Shown in pieces: positions 23,965 to 36,204 of a DNA stretch of 64,000 nucleotides. This stretch comes from Thelephora terrestris. Taxonomy: Eukaryota; Basidiomycota; Agaricomycetes; Thelephorales; Thelephoraceae. Positions within the stretch are counted from its first letter, which is position 1. Every line of letters starts with the position of its first letter. The notes under the pieces are model-generated. The model saw nothing but the letters and a program-made list of their open reading frames with translations, was not told the origin of the DNA and did no database searches. Location: positions 2,790,001 through 2,854,000 of the forward strand of contig WIUZ02000001.1 in NCBI GenBank assembly GCA_015956445.1. Direction: 5' to 3'. The position numbers were made by a program, and so were the translations under genes.

Positions 23965-25236
23965 ATGCGATCCTTGAGCCGTCTCTCCTTTTCTTTCTTA
24001 ACCCTCGCTCTTTCTCTCTCACATGTCGCGAGCAGCACATCCACGTGCTATAAGCGCGAACTCTCCATTGTGGGCTCCGACTTTTTCGAACAATTCGACT
24101 GGGATACGGAGGACGACCCTACCCATGGAAGGGTCAACTACCTGAGTTTGCAGGAATCGAAAGCGAAGAACCTTACTTATGGTTCGTCGTCCTTGAGGGT
24201 TGATTGGATAACGCAATGACGCTCGCAAACAGCTACCGAGGACAAATTCTTCATGTTCCCAGATTCCAAGAACGTCGTCGCCACCGGGGCTCGTGGGAGA
24301 GATAGCAACAGGATTAGCTCTAAGCAGGCATTCGATGAATCCGTCGTCATCATTGACCTCCAGCATATGCCTTATGGGTGTGCCACCTGGCCAGCATTTT
24401 GGTCTCTTTCTCAGAAGGGTCCCTGGCCAACTGGTGGAGAGATTGACATCATCGAGGTAACACGCCCGCCTTGACTAGCCAAATTTTGACGAGTTGAAAA
24501 CATGTGTTGCAGGGCGTGAACGAAGCTACAGAAAACCTGATTTCGTTGCATACCCTTCCAAACTGTACCATGCCACAGACGAGGCTCCAAACTGGGTGAG
24601 AAGCCCTTTTGCCGGTCGGCTGAGCAGATAGCTTACCGGAGTGTTTGTAGAACGACCGTCTCGACGAACTGTGATGTCGCGTACAACTATAATCAAGGCT
24701 GTGGAACCCAAGTTCCCCAGCCGATCTCCTATGGTAAAGGTTTCAACTCGATTGGAGGCGGATTCTATGCCCTCGCACGTAGCAAAGAATCTGGCATCAA
24801 GGTTTGGTTCTGGCCGAGATTTTCGTTCGTTCCGCTCGACGTTCAATGGAACGAGGATACCGTCAACCCAGACTTGTGGGGTCCCCCTACGGCATACTTC
24901 CCGACCGGAGATAATTGTGGCTATGCGCAACATTTCAACGCTCATATGCTTGTCTTCGATTTGACGTTCTGCGTACGTGGGATTCCTGTCGTGGGCTTGT
25001 TAAATACTCATGTTCTGGTGTTCAGGGTGACTGGGCCGGTTCGCCTTCGGTTTGGGGGGCAAGCGGTTGCTCTTCCATGATTTGCAGCGATTGTGAGTCG
25101 CGATTGTGTTGGTATTATGAATGCGATTACTAACGGAAAAATGATCACACTAGTCGTTGATAAGAATCCTCAGGCATTCGCAGATGCCTACTGGGAAGTC
25201 AACTCGCTACGTGTTTACACCCCTGAAACCAATTGA
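23965..25236 (+). CDS. Secreted GH16 endo-1,3(4)-beta-glucanase (Lam16A-like)
   Basis: Cleaves beta-1,3 linkages in mixed or branched beta-glucans such as laminarin, in the cell wall or medium. Exons 23965-24181, 24233-24456, 24513-24595, 24651-24972, 25026-25092 and 25154-25236 encode 331 residues. A signal peptide (MRSLSRLSFSFLTLALSLSH...) is followed by DFFEQFDWDTEDDPTHGRVNY. The catalytic E-x-D-x-x-E sits in GGEIDIIEGVNEATENLISL, nucleophile and acid/base both present; an intron splits it right after the second Glu. Downstream NCDVAYNYNQGCG, SIGGGFYALARS, IKVWFWPRFSFVPLDVQ and FCGDWAGSPSVWGASGC match basidiomycete Lam16A enzymes such as that of Phanerochaete. No carbohydrate-binding module or GPI signal. 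Possible roles are self wall remodelling or use of plant and fungal glucan. Confidence 0.9.
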
Positions 25237-25392
25237 TGCATTGGACCCTCGTTTTCACCTGCCCATCGTGCACCTTCTCGCCCTCGGGCTATGGGTATCC
25301 TCTCGCCTTGTTACCCAGCTGTTTATAGACAGGTAGACAATTACACTCGTTTGATCCTCATCTGGATGGACCGTCGGCCACAAACGAAAATA

Positions 25393-26293
25393 TTACCACC
25401 CGACGTCCCCTCCGGTGTACGGTTCCACGGTGATCCCTGTCTCTCCCTTGACCTTTCTGATGACGTGTCGCTCGAGAACGTATGCCTCAAAGGATGCTGC
25501 GGCAAGTCGAGCGGCGACGATGTGGTTAGGACGAGAGTTTGCAGCAATGGCATGTCGTCGGGATTGCCAGATGCAGGTGGCGAGGTTGTTGCCCTCAGAG
25601 TCTGGTATACCATACCAGTACATGATGAGCTAACCAGGAAAAATGAGCGTTAACATCATGCGGTTGTGCAAGAAGGGCGAGAAGATTACTTACCCCACCA
25701 TTCTGAACGGCCTCTTCGTGAGCTCTGCGATCAGCCTCGTACAAAGCTAAATGATAAGCGGACAGACAGCTCGGTCAGCGAACACACTAAGCCCGATCTG
25801 GAGTAGAGTTGTACTCACATCCACTGTCACTTTCAGGTCTCCTCCTACTCCTGAATGCGACAACGTACCACTCCCGCTCGTCGTCCTCGGGTAGCTTCAA
25901 CGAGTCCCAGTTGAAACTCTCTGCGTATAGCTGAGTCGCATAGTAAGGGTTTACGGGAGAGAAGTAGTGCAACGCCTTGTGAAGTGACAATGAAGCTGGG
26001 TCGATATTGGGGAGGTGGGTTTCGGTCGTGAGAGGCGGTTGGTCGGGCGATGGGGCAGGTGTGTGGGAGAGGCCGTGAGGAAGGGAGGAGAGGAGAGGTG
26101 GGAGAAAGAGGACGGGAGAGGTGTGAGGGTTTGAGTCCGAAAAGTCGGGCAGGTCATGAGGGTCCCGGTGTGAATTGGAGTGATTTTGAGCGTCGAAACT
26201 GGCCGATGCCTCAGCAGCTTGCCTCGCGCTGTAGCCAGCATCGAGAGTAGGACGATCGATGAAGGTCTCAGAAGGTCTGGCGACTAGCAACAT
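25393..26293 (-). CDS. UPF0643-like protein of unknown function
   Basis: Resembles the fungal UPF0643 family (S. pombe PB2B2.08), whose role is not known. The start at 26293 (MLLVARPSETFIDRPTLDAG) leads a long exon to about 25817. Two further introns (donors GTGAGT and GTAAGT on the minus strand) join SGSLYEADRRAHEEAVQNGG to LIMYWYGIPDSEGNNLATCI. The conserved signature is the stretch EREWYVVAFRSRR, the YWYGxPD segment, NLATCIWQSRRHA and the closing YVLERHVIRKVKGETGITVE. The region between residues ~45 and 100 is Pro/Ser/His-rich and likely disordered. No signal peptide. Convergent with the GH16 gene, 156 nt from its stop. The family assignment relies on remembered motifs. Confidence 0.65.
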
Positions 26294-26371
26294 TTCGTTG
26301 GTTTCCTCGACAAGTCAGGAGGGTAGAAGCGGGGAGGTTTGTGTTTTTACCAAACAACGAGACCGTCGTGG

Positions 26372-26380
26372 CTTATATAC
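26372..26380 (-). promoter_or_regulatory. Candidate TATA box of the UPF0643-like gene
   Basis: The minus strand reads GTATATAAG here, about 80 nt upstream of the start codon at 26293, a normal distance for a fungal TATA element with a short leader. Confidence 0.4.
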
Positions 26381-27517
26381 CGCAGCCATGAGTCGCACAA
26401 GGGGCCCTTCTCATCTCGCGAGATTGCGTGAGCAGAGCCGAAAGGGCACACAAGAAGACATACCTGATGATTCGTGAGGATTGCGTCATAGACGCTTGTT
26501 CGAGAGGGAGAACCATAGTCCATACGTATGCTCAGCAAGTGTCATGTTACACGGAATCAAAGGCGTAGCGAGGGAGGCCGGAAGTTTCAGCTCGGGGACC
26601 GTCCGCATATATGAAAGTAGGGTAGAAGTTGTTGAGTCGCCATTGGACGGGAGGGTTTCATGAGATTTGCGTCGATGCGAGGTTATTGCTTTATCAGTAG
26701 GTATTCATGCAATGACGGACAATACTGAATACCGCATTGCCTCATAGTCATTCAGTGACCCTCCTGACTTCCGATCGTCGCGCCAAACGATCCTTTGGCA
26801 AGAGCTCGAAGTGGGTCAATCCGAGCTCGATAGCAGGCCCGTCCTAGGTTTCCTCCTTTTTTAACTCAAGATTCGTTCAATGTACCCCATGGCACAGGCA
26901 CGCCAACGAAGGACTCGTCGTTTTTCCATTCCTCTCGGTCCTACACGGTGATCATCGAGCAACTTAGGCTAGCAGCTGTGATTACAAACACTCAGGCTCG
27001 GGCGTTGATCTTACGTGTAGCTCACGGCTTGCGCTTTGTCATGGAGGGTCTTACTCATGTAACAACAATTCTTTCCTACCCACTGAGACTTGAAGCTTGT
27101 AGAACTACCGCAGCAAACGATCATAGTGACAATGGTAAGGCAATCAAATGCCCACACGATCGTCGTGTCTCTAGATCGGTCTTAGGGCTCGGCCCAAGGC
27201 TGCCCCATTTGCGAAGACATCTTGAAAAGGTTCCCCAAGATCATCGATTCATCGGCCAACCTTTAGGCTGCTGAAGTACTGAAGACCCCAGCACTTCTGA
27301 TTCTGTTCGGGAAGTCAGCGAGACAATGGAAGGCGCCACAAGGACCGCAAGTGCTTTTGTCAAGCTCCGTCTCTAGCGAAATAACGAGGGACAGTCTGGC
27401 CGTTGGGGTCCCGTCAGCGCTGAGAGTATAAGAAAAACGGTTGAACCGTATGAGGCCTTGTCGGAAGTCTTGAGATCTCGAAAGTGTCATGAGTCTCAGG
27501 CACTCATGGGGCGGATT
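26381..27517. other. Intergenic stretch without recognisable gene
   Basis: Only scattered short ORFs without conserved-looking sequence. No repeat or RNA gene recognised. Confidence 0.4.
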
Positions 27518-27724
27518 CTACCAGAAATCATTCGGTGCGGGTATTTTTTGGAGTAGTGAGACGCTGGGAGAGGCCCGAATGGCGTTATAACCGGGTGATA
27601 TGGATCCTGGTGAGGGGTTAGCTGCGTAAGCGGGCGCGAGGTATCCATGTACTCCAATCAGGCCCATTTGTCGTAGCGCGCCAAGGTGCATAAACGCCCG
27701 AGCGCTGGATCGAATGACGATCAC
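27518..27724 (-). CDS. Possible small protein divergent from complex I gene
   Basis: A 68-codon ORF on - starts with a true ATG, 63 nt from the divergent start codon of the complex I subunit. The N terminus (MIVIRSSARAFMHLGALRQM) has Arg and hydroxylated residues and no acidic residue, as a mitochondrial presequence would. The rest is Pro/Ala/Ser-rich and ends NDFW. I do not recognise it. It may be a real small mitochondrial protein or chance. Confidence 0.3.
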   Translation of the reverse strand: MIVIRSSARAFMHLGALRQMGLIGVHGYLAPAYAANPSPGSISPGYNAIRASPSVSLLQKIPAPNDFW

Positions 27725-27787
27725 CTTCCAGAACAGGCAAGTCAGTCTAGAGGCGCCACGTGATCCACACTACCTTGCCAGTCGAAA

Positions 27788-28519
27788 ATGGCGTCCAAGA
27801 AGTTGGCCGATTCAACCCTGTACCATGTCTCACCGAAGGGATTCTGGAAGAAGTTCCGTACGTGTTGTCTTATTTTCTTGGAAACTCGCTTGAGAACCGA
27901 AACCCGTCTTTTGAAGGCGACGCGACGGTCGTCAACCCCGAAATCTCAAGCGGTCTCCCGATTCCTTCCTTGAACAGGTATCCTCAGCCAGCTTCTAGGC
28001 CGGAACATTACAGCACACCTGCTACCAAAGGTCTGTGCTTCATAAGCTAGACTCTCAGTGGTTTGTGGCTAATGTTTTGTTGCGTGCATCGCAGCCTCCG
28101 ATCCTGCCCAGAACCCCTACTGGAAACGAGACGTCCGGAGGGCGTTCCCCAAGCTTTCAGTTGTCACTCAGACCGAACTCTCGGCTTTCCTTTTACAAAC
28201 CCCAGAGGAACCCGCGTACGTATTCCTGCCAAACCTCTTAAAACCTCACACCCGTCCTCACGCAGAACCGTTTTGGTTCAGTCAAATCCCCGGGCCAGGT
28301 TCGAAGGCTGCAGATACTTCCATCACACCTGCTTCCGAACTCCCAGAAGCCGTTTCACTTACACAGGCCATTTCGACCGTTGCCTCCCGCGGCAAGATCT
28401 TCTCCGAGTCCTCCCTTCCTCCGAAACTCCCCACGCCTTACCCTCGTTGGACTCCGACTTATTCAGAAGATGCCCCTCATGACCCTGACTCGTATTTCCC
28501 GATGAAGTTGGTTCATTGA
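27788..28519 (+). CDS. Complex I fungal accessory subunit, 21.3 kDa (Nuo21.3 type)
   Basis: Accessory subunit of mitochondrial NADH:ubiquinone oxidoreductase, known from Neurospora as the 21.3 kDa subunit. Exons 27788-27857, 27917-28030, 28095-28215 and 28282-28519 encode 180 residues. Family features: TLYHVSPKGFWKKFRDA near the N terminus, VNPEISSGLPIPSLNRYPQP, EHYSTPATKASDPAQNPYWK then RDVRRAFPKLSVVTQTELSA, and a C terminus ending DPDSYFPMKLVH. The third intron is best read to the acceptor GGTTCAG at 28281; the nearer CGCAG would break the frame. No predicted transmembrane helix. Single-copy nuclear gene with no linked complex I genes in view. Confidence 0.8.
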
Positions 28520-28753
28520 AATCTTTAGGTAGATTCCTTGCGGGGTAATGTTCTAACCCACAACGCGATTAGAGAAGATCGTAATACATTTTCATCGTTC
28601 AGACGGACTTCCAGCATCCTACAGTGCAGGTCCGGAGGCTGAGTGTCGAGTATGTGTCAGAGGTAGAATAGCTTTGAGTCTTCATGCCAACCCATTCAGT
28701 GGCGGCTTTTCGCGGCACTTTCACATAAACACTTCCCAGAGGGGACTCGACCG

Positions 28754-30294
28754 ATGGCAGATTACGCCCTTCCGGTTACCTCCTCCTCGTCGACCATAAC
28801 CACGAGCGAGCTGTCCTTCCCCCAGGATCCGCGCGCTTTTTACAACAAAGAGACCGGCACTTGGCGCCTCGAAGATGACGACGGAAATGAATTCGAGTAC
28901 GATCAGATAAAGGGTGCCTGGGTCCCTCTGGTCCGTAACCTTTTTCTCTCAGATCTGCACCGTGTCCTTCGTGTGCAAAGTGCGGAAGGGGAGAGTTCTG
29001 ACACGATCTGGTTCAGCTCTCGGAGGACCTGTTGAAATCTCAACAAGCTGCGTACTCTGTCGCAGGTGTTGATGAGGAGGTGCGTTACCATACACCCACC
29101 TGACTTCACAGAACCTCACGGATTCACCCAAATCCATAGGCTCCTGCCGTACCCGTGCTCGCCCGCGAGAAGAAGAAAAGAAAACGCAAAGATGAATACG
29201 AACCTCCCTCAGCCACGATCTCGATAAAACGAGGCAAAGGTGCAAACAACGACAACCCCAAACCCAATGACACCTCCAAACCCCTAAAATCTAAAAACAC
29301 CGCAGTCTACGTGACGAATCTACCATATGATACGAAGATCGACGAGCTCGTTGAGCGGTTCGGTAAGTGCGGGGTGATAGAGGAAGACGATCAAGGCGAA
29401 CCCAAGATCAAGATGTACGCTCGAGACGACGGAACGTTTAGTGGAGAAGCTCTCGTCGTCTTCTTCAAGGAGGACTCTGTCACGCTTGCGGTGAACCTGA
29501 TGGATGAGGGTGAACTTCGATTGGGCGACGCATCCACAACGATGAAGGTTCAGAAGGCTGAATTTGGGCATAAACACCAGCAAGCCACGGGGGAACAAGC
29601 CACAGAGAGGAAGGTCGTGAATAGGAAGAAGGCGACGAAGAGGATCGGTAAAATGCAAAGGTGTGTTTCCTGGAGATCTCCACTAAGCGGACCTCATGGG
29701 GCATTCAGGAAATTGGAAGATTGGGACTCGGATGACGAGTTTGGCCCGACGCTTACAGCGGCGGATAGGTTCAGCGATAAGAACGGTAGAGTCGTCGTCC
29801 TCAAGCACATGTTCACTCTGGGGGAACTAGAAGAGGACCCCTCGTTACTCTTGGACCTCAAGGAAGACGTGAGAGAGGAGTGTGCGACGCTAGGGGATGT
29901 CACGAATGTTGTGTTGTACGATGTGAGAGGGTTCCTTGTCCTTACCACCCTGGTAGGTCGCTCATCCTTCCATTTCTTCGTTCGTCTCTGTAGGAAGAGC
30001 CAGAGGGTATCATGACGGTCAAGTTCCGTGACCCTATCAGCGCTAAAGCGTGCATAATCGTAAGCCATCGCCACTCTTATCTTGTCCTCTCATCTCACTT
30101 GTGCTCCCGACCGCTAGAAAATGCAAGGAAGGTTCTTCGCCGGCCGTCGAGTGGAGGCCCACCTCTACACAGGCCAACAGCGGTTCAAACGTTCAAAAGG
30201 CGAAGGCGATGACGCGCTAGGAGACGAAGCAGATTCGGAAAGACAGCGCCTTGACGATTTCGCCCAGTGGTTGATGAACGAAGGCGAAGAATGA
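28754..30294 (+). CDS. CUS2: Tat-SF1/Cus2-type U2 snRNP splicing factor
   Basis: Helps load and remodel the U2 snRNP with SF3b during prespliceosome assembly. Exons 28754-28930, 29017-29079, 29140-29660, 29709-29922, 29994-30059 and 30118-30294 give 405 residues. The N terminus has a short aromatic repeat region (FYNKETGTWRLEDDDGNEFE, then YDQIKGAWVPL) as in HTATSF1. RRM1 shows RNP2 TAVYVTNLPYDTKI and an RNP1-like FSGEALVVFFKEDSVTLAVN. Then come a basic linker, the conserved KLEDWDSDDE, and a UHM-type second RRM: GRVVVLKHMFTLGELEEDP, LGDVTNVVLYD, GIMTVKFRDPISAKACI, MQGRFFAGRRVEAHLY. An acidic tail with DFAQWLMNEGEE ends it. UHM domains bind ULM tryptophan motifs, as in SF3B1. Confidence 0.85.
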
Positions 30295-30942
30295 GGGGAA
30301 AATTCTTTTTATCTGTATGTCCCTCTTTGTATCTCATTCGACGTTCAGCCCTGGATGAATGGAATCACAGCTAATTCGTGTATCTGTATATTATCGTAAC
30401 ATATCAACCCATCGCCCTGGGATTGCCCGTGAAGACCCCGCGGGGTCGTCTGATCTGTTGTGTCTTAGAGATCCGAAAGAATTGGGTATAGACGATTTTG
30501 ATTCGCTCGACACGAAATAATGGATGGACTTCATCTCACTGACCGAGGACTGAATGGAGGCAATGTACCTTTCACCACCACTCGCCCCGGACTTCATCTC
30601 GAAGCTCCTCTGACACGCAGCGCCATTGTGTCCCTCGAATTTACATGTAGGGGGACAAGATCAATCCTTGTTAATTTCTATGTTCTTCACCTCCTTCCAA
30701 GCACGACCATGGGAGGTACTGGTCGCCTGCCATAAACTCTGGTCACTCTACGACACCTCTTGCTTGGAGTCCATCAGACCGTATTTGTTATTGGCTGGGT
30801 TTTAAAAACCCCAGCACTGATTTCGCCCAGTTGCCATCACGGGCAAGGGAGGATCCCGCTTAGACGGTAACAATACAACAGAATCGGTTACAGGTGGGTC
30901 CTAAGACAAGGTCTTAGTAAAGAAAAGGAAGGTGAAAAATGT
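30295..30942. other. Convergent 3' region of CUS2-like and NACHT-WD genes
   Basis: No gene seen. One ORF at 30520-30735 has no recognisable sequence. Probably 3' UTRs of the two converging genes. Confidence 0.4.
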
Positions 30943-33900
30943 TCAGAAATCTGGATCTTTGAAGGTCAACCTCCTCACAACACCATCACTCCCGAGCATG
31001 ACAAGCGACAGACCGCTCCAAAAATGACCACCGTCCCCCCTCCGTATATTCTCCGGCGAGATCCAGCAGATCTTCCTGGACTCTGCGTCGAGGACCCATT
31101 CGCAGTTCGCATCGAGAGTGTACGGCGGTGTTTTCCGGGGTTCCAATAGAGGGACCGGGTCCCCCCGTTCTACCGTGCACGGATACCGCCCCGACGGCGA
31201 TGCTGGTTTTATGTCGTAAGGAATTTGAGTGTGTTGCATCGGACCGTCTACCCTGAGGTAGAACCTCGTTTCCGAATCAAAGGCGAGGTGGTACACAACC
31301 CCAGTCTCAGAATTGGCATCTTCGAGGGGTAGATCCGCGATGACCGTCCCGTGAACCATTTCCCTAACGCGAAGCCTCCGCTGAGGTAGATCACAGACTG
31401 TGGCGATCCGGGCGTAGTTTGATGACAGTCCGCCAAATAGCGTACGGTCCTCGGCTGCCTCTGTCCACCTGGGGGGTGCGATATACAGCCGCATTGGCGG
31501 CGTGGCCACTGTGACTTCGGACTCCTCTGTCCGTCTGGTGGGTGGGAACCACGGCCGCCTGGGCATAACCACCGGGGCTAAGGTCTCTTCGAGGGACTCA
31601 AGGCTATCCGCGGGGGATGGATAATCTGTCTGCGTGCGCGGCCTTTCGAATACCGCAGGATGAATTGATTGCAGGGTCTCGAGTTCGAGTATGACCGGAC
31701 ACCCGTCTTGCTGGATGCAGACGACATACTCTTCGCCCAGGGGGTAGATGTAGATGCGAGGCGAAAGAACGTAATGTTGCGTGTCACCGCTCGTCAGAAC
31801 TTCAACGGGAAACACTTGAACAGAATCTTCCGTCTGCACCGCAAGGTTTCTGTTTAGTGACACAGCCACGGATTTCGCCGCGTCCAGGAGTGAGGGCCTC
31901 TTGATCCAACCGGTGTCCTTGTCGAGCGCCTGTACTCCGTTCGGTGGGGTTATACACACGATGTTGTTGCCGACAAGCGTGGGGCGTGTCAGGTGGCCCG
32001 GATGCGTCGATTCTGGCCATTGCTTGGGCGCTCGATAACTAGTCTTCGTCCCGTACTGATACTGTAGCATCGCGTATTGATGTTTTGGCTCCTCGTCGTC
32101 CGACTCTTCCGCTTCTTGAACTTCCTTGCCTTTAACTCCCCCGCCTTTAACAGTTCTGCGATGTTCCCTCAAGCGCCCCAGTTGGTGCTCGATGGTTCTG
32201 AAAGAACACTGCTCTTGCCCCCCCTCTGCATCCCGCTTCGAAGTTCCCACCAGCATCGCATCGTCGCTCAAAATAACCGTCCCCCACACGGGATCAGGGA
32301 TATAAAAGTTGTCCGAGGTTTCACCGGTGGCGACGTCGACAACGTAGACTGAACCCTGGGTCACGACCGCGAGTTTCGCAGCCGAAAGCCAACGGATGGC
32401 TACAAGCGAGTGACTGTTGCCAAAACCCCCCTCTTTCATGGTGCGGATATTCCAGAATGCGACAGAGCCGTCGGACAAGCCGCATGCGATGTGGTCTCCC
32501 GTCGGGGAAACCACCATATCGGTGATCTCGGATTGCGTGGTGAAGGTATCGATGAACCCGCCCGTCTGACTATCCCACGAAGTCACGGAGTGAGAATGTG
32601 CAAAATATAGAATGGACCCGTCCCCGGACTCTTGTAACTTTGTGACCGAGTGAGGAGCGCGTAGGGACTGTTCGAGGATGAAGGTGACTGCGTCATAGAT
32701 GTTTACGATGTCTCCACAAGCGGCGACGATTTTCTGAGCGAACGTTGCGATGCATGTGAGCTGCCTCGGCCTGACATCGATTGTGGTTAAGAGTAACCCC
32801 CAACGATGAGGAGCTCCAAGGAATGAATCTACGTGGCATATCTGGTCGTGCGCGATCCTCCGCCTGTGGACTGGGTGTAGTTGCGACGACACTGGTGATA
32901 GAGGCAGGGCAGTGTGATAGATGTGTTGCGCACACTGTTGGATGGGGTGGAAGAAGTACATCGTCAAACGGAGGTAGTCTGTCGCCAGCGAATGCAGCAA
33001 TTCATCTCCATCTAACATCTTTTGAACGAAGAGTTGTCAACAAACAAACCCTTCCACGTAGAAAAAACTTACTCACATCGTCTAGCCAGTCCAGTAAGCT
33101 ATACATGGAGTGGATTACATCCCCCAGACGGTTTTCAAGGCTCATCACCTCGATCCACGGGGTGGCACCTTTGAGCATCTTGGTGATCGAATTGATGGTA
33201 GGGCGGTTGTCAGGTAGCCAAGATAGCTTGAGATGCCTGGCCCAATAAGAGCATGCGTATCGCACGGCGCCACCCAATCTCTTTTCCAGGAGCTGCGGGA
33301 GGTCGCGCACGTCTTGATTCATCGTGAAGGGCGGCAGGCCGCAATGATTTACCTTGAGCTTCTTCACCAAGTCCAAACAGTTGAGTGCCATGGTGCTATG
33401 GTAGGTCGTGGGAGTAATGCGAAACTTGAGATCAGTGCATCGAAGACGATCTTGCAGGAAATCCGGGAACGACTTGTGAAACACACGAATTTTCTCAGTC
33501 TCGTCAGTGGGTACCAGTATGACGGAGTGAAGATGGCGTAAGGTTTTCGATATGATGGACGTGGGGACACCAAGAATTGTTGAGATTTCCTTTCGAGTCA
33601 ACGGGTTGAACGCGAGTACGATCGCTCCCAAGACGCGCTTGATGTCGACGAATACCTCCGACTCTCGGACGTCTGAGAAAGCGTGCAACAAGATCTCGTT
33701 GTATAGGGAATCGACGCCGGCGCCCCCTTCATGCATCGTGCCGCCCGTTTTGGAAAGGACCAGTTGAAGACGTTCATCCGGTTCGTGGTGTTCCGATTCT
33801 ATGAACCTGATGATGGTGGAAGCAAAAATGAACAACCCCGAAGATTTTTTAGCGAGGGCTATGATTTCGTTTTCACGGGGCCACGGATTTGGAAGGTCGA

Positions 33901-35565
33901 CATCACTTCTTCGCTTTGCGATCGCGGTTAATCTCTGTGTCAAATACAACCGAATGTCCTTGTCAACGTGGGCCGATTTCACTTCGTGGAGCAAGAAAAC
34001 CTGGGTCAAAGGTTCGAGAAGGGGAAGGCGAAACCCGGTGCGGATCCGTGGTTCGGGCCGGCCTGTGATGAAGAACTTTACCAGTGGCAGGTTCTTGATG
34101 AATCGACCCAAGACGGAAAGAATCGCCGAGGCTGGCTGATCATCGATGCATTCGTCTAACGCATCGATAACAACGACGCATGAGACACTCGTCTCGGAGA
34201 GAGGCCCCACAAGGAGGTTCTCGAGCTGGGAGATGAGGGAGGTGTGGGCTATGGTGGGGTCCTTCTTGATTGTCCTGATGATGCGCTTTCGAAAGTGAGG
34301 ATAATGGCAGGCGAGTTGATATGCGAGGGTCGGAAAAATGTGTTTGAGGAGCCTCCTGTCGAGAAAATCTCGGGAACAGTAAAAGCTAGCGCCGAGGGAG
34401 CCGTCGTGAGCGAGTGCCTCTGAGATTGACTGAGCTATCGTCGATTTGCCGGTGCCCGCTAATCCGTTCAACCAAAACACATTTTGTTCCTGTGGGGTTT
34501 GAGCCCAGAACATGATGTCATTAAGCACGGATTCTCGGGTCCCTGGAAGGCATTTGTCGTGATGACCGCCCTGGTACCCGGCGTTGCGTACAGGCTCTAA
34601 TTTTTCCAAAATTTCGAGCTCTGCAACTTCCTACCATAAGGTTAGGTCATCAGCACCTTACAGACCATTGGCAGACAGTGAACCGCCTTACCAGGATGTT
34701 CTTGGTATCATCTTGGATATTCCTGGTGTCACTGAGAACATTCCTAGTATCCTCAGAAATAATCTTGGTCGCATCGCGGATGTTCCCTGCTCTCTCGTAT
34801 ATTCCTTGTTGGATCGAAACCTGAATGGGCGTTAATTGAGAATAGTAGGGCAGACGGCACGTACTTGATAATCTGTGATCGCATCGGCTAGCTCTTGAAC
34901 GAGTCCGGGCAAGGTTTTGGCGTCGTCGGCGTTGCGCAGGAACTTGAGTAGTGCATGTTGCTCGGATAGTGGCTCAAGTTTCGCGATGACTACCTCTAGC
35001 TTCCTGAAGGAGGGATAAGCAGATGTGCACACATCTGTACGAAAACAGACCTCCGAAGCTCCACTCTCCTCCCCTTCTCTGCATAATCATCCTCGTTCAC
35101 AGGAGGGGCAAGCACGCCGGATAGCAAATGCACCCGCCGTTCTATATCATTTACAGCCTCTCCGTTATCCGTTGTTTGCTAGGGCGGCAACAAGGGTAGG
35201 TTGAGGGGATAACCAGTTCGCGGGCGGAACACACTCACATCGCAATTACGCATCAAGACGGACACAGCACCCAATACCGCTTTAAGTGGAAGGAACATAT
35301 CAGAGGATTCCTTGGCGATTTCAATGGCCATCTTGGCTGCGGAATAAGCTGTTCGCCAACCTGCCCCCTCTTCCTGACCAGTAGGGTAACCATCGGACTT
35401 GCCATGGGTATTACTGAACGCGGAGCCGATGGAGAGAGCGATGGAGGCCGACGAGACAGCGAGCGCCTTTGACTTCTTACGAGACGTGAGCTTTCGCATC
35501 AGTTCTGCCGGGAATGAGAGAGTTGAGGCCGGGAAATCCTCTGGCGACCTGGAATCGCGGGGCAT
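30943..35565 (-). CDS. NLR-like STAND protein: helical N domain, NACHT, WD-like C domain
   Basis: Probable fungal signal-transducing NTPase of the NLR-like group, roughly 1,450 residues, candidate for heterokaryon-incompatibility or innate-immune-like sensing. The start at 35565 (MPRDSRSPEDFPAST...) leads a helical N domain over five exons with the segments MFLPLKAVLGAVSVLMRNCD, KLEVVIAKLEPLSEQHALLK, FLRNADDAKTLPGLVQELAD and TKIISEDTRNVLSDTRNI, typical of basidiomycete NLRs. The NACHT exon (34630-33077) shows Walker A GLAGTGKSTIAQS, Walker B VVVIDALDECID, the FFITGRPEPRI sensor and a winged-helix ILGVPTSIISKTLRHLHSVI. The large last exon (33018-30943, 692 codons) begins with a helical stretch, then a beta-propeller-like region: ITDMVVSPTGDHIACGLSDG, SVAFWNIRT, WLSAAKLAVVTQGSVYVVDV. 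These WD-like blades are degenerate, not the near-identical tandem type. Divergent from FKS1. Confidence 0.85.
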
Positions 35566-36204
35566 AACGAGGGCGAAGGGCAGGTTTGACCTCGAGGCTC
35601 ATAAGTGGCAACGTGACCGCGTATTGAATTGCAATTTTCACCTGAGCTCGCAGAGCTCTAACTGCGCATAGGAGCGCTTCGTGGGATAGGGAATGGTTGG
35701 CTACGGTGCAGGAAACGAAACGCGTATGTTTTGGGTACAGGTATGGATCTGGTAGAGGTTAAGTCGCGAGTTATTGTGCAGCTCAATTCAAAGGCGTCGC
35801 CCCCTAGGTACCGTCCCCTCGCAAACCGTTCCTCCTCCGCCTCTGAATTCGAAGCTGGATTCCAGCCTATTGTGCGGCCGCCCTTCGCGAGCCGCCCACT
35901 TCGATCAAGTTCGGAGTCCACTTTGCAATCACCTGAGTCGGATGCACTGTGCCACCAAGCGTCAAGCTTCAAGAGTGGCCTTCCTGACCCCCCTTGACCG
36001 AACCGTGGGTGCCAAGGTCAAGTGATGGGATATCTGGGAGTTGAAGGCACCAACACATTGGATCTAGGTCAAGGCATGAGGCCTTGACAGCTGCTGGAAG
36101 CTTGAGGCCTAGGCCCATATCATGGGGTTTGGTTGGCCCTGATTCGCTTATCTGGTTCTGCCTTAGCGGCCGACCAAATTTTAGCCTATATCCCTACGAC
36201 GGCG
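35566..36204. promoter_or_regulatory. Divergent intergenic region NACHT-WD / FKS1
   Basis: 639 nt between start codons, holding both promoters. I see no convincing TATA box. 36060-36115 carries repeats of AAGGCATGAGGCCTTGACA and TTGAGGCCTAGGCCC, a small GGCCT-rich inverted-repeat cluster of unknown meaning. Confidence 0.4.
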
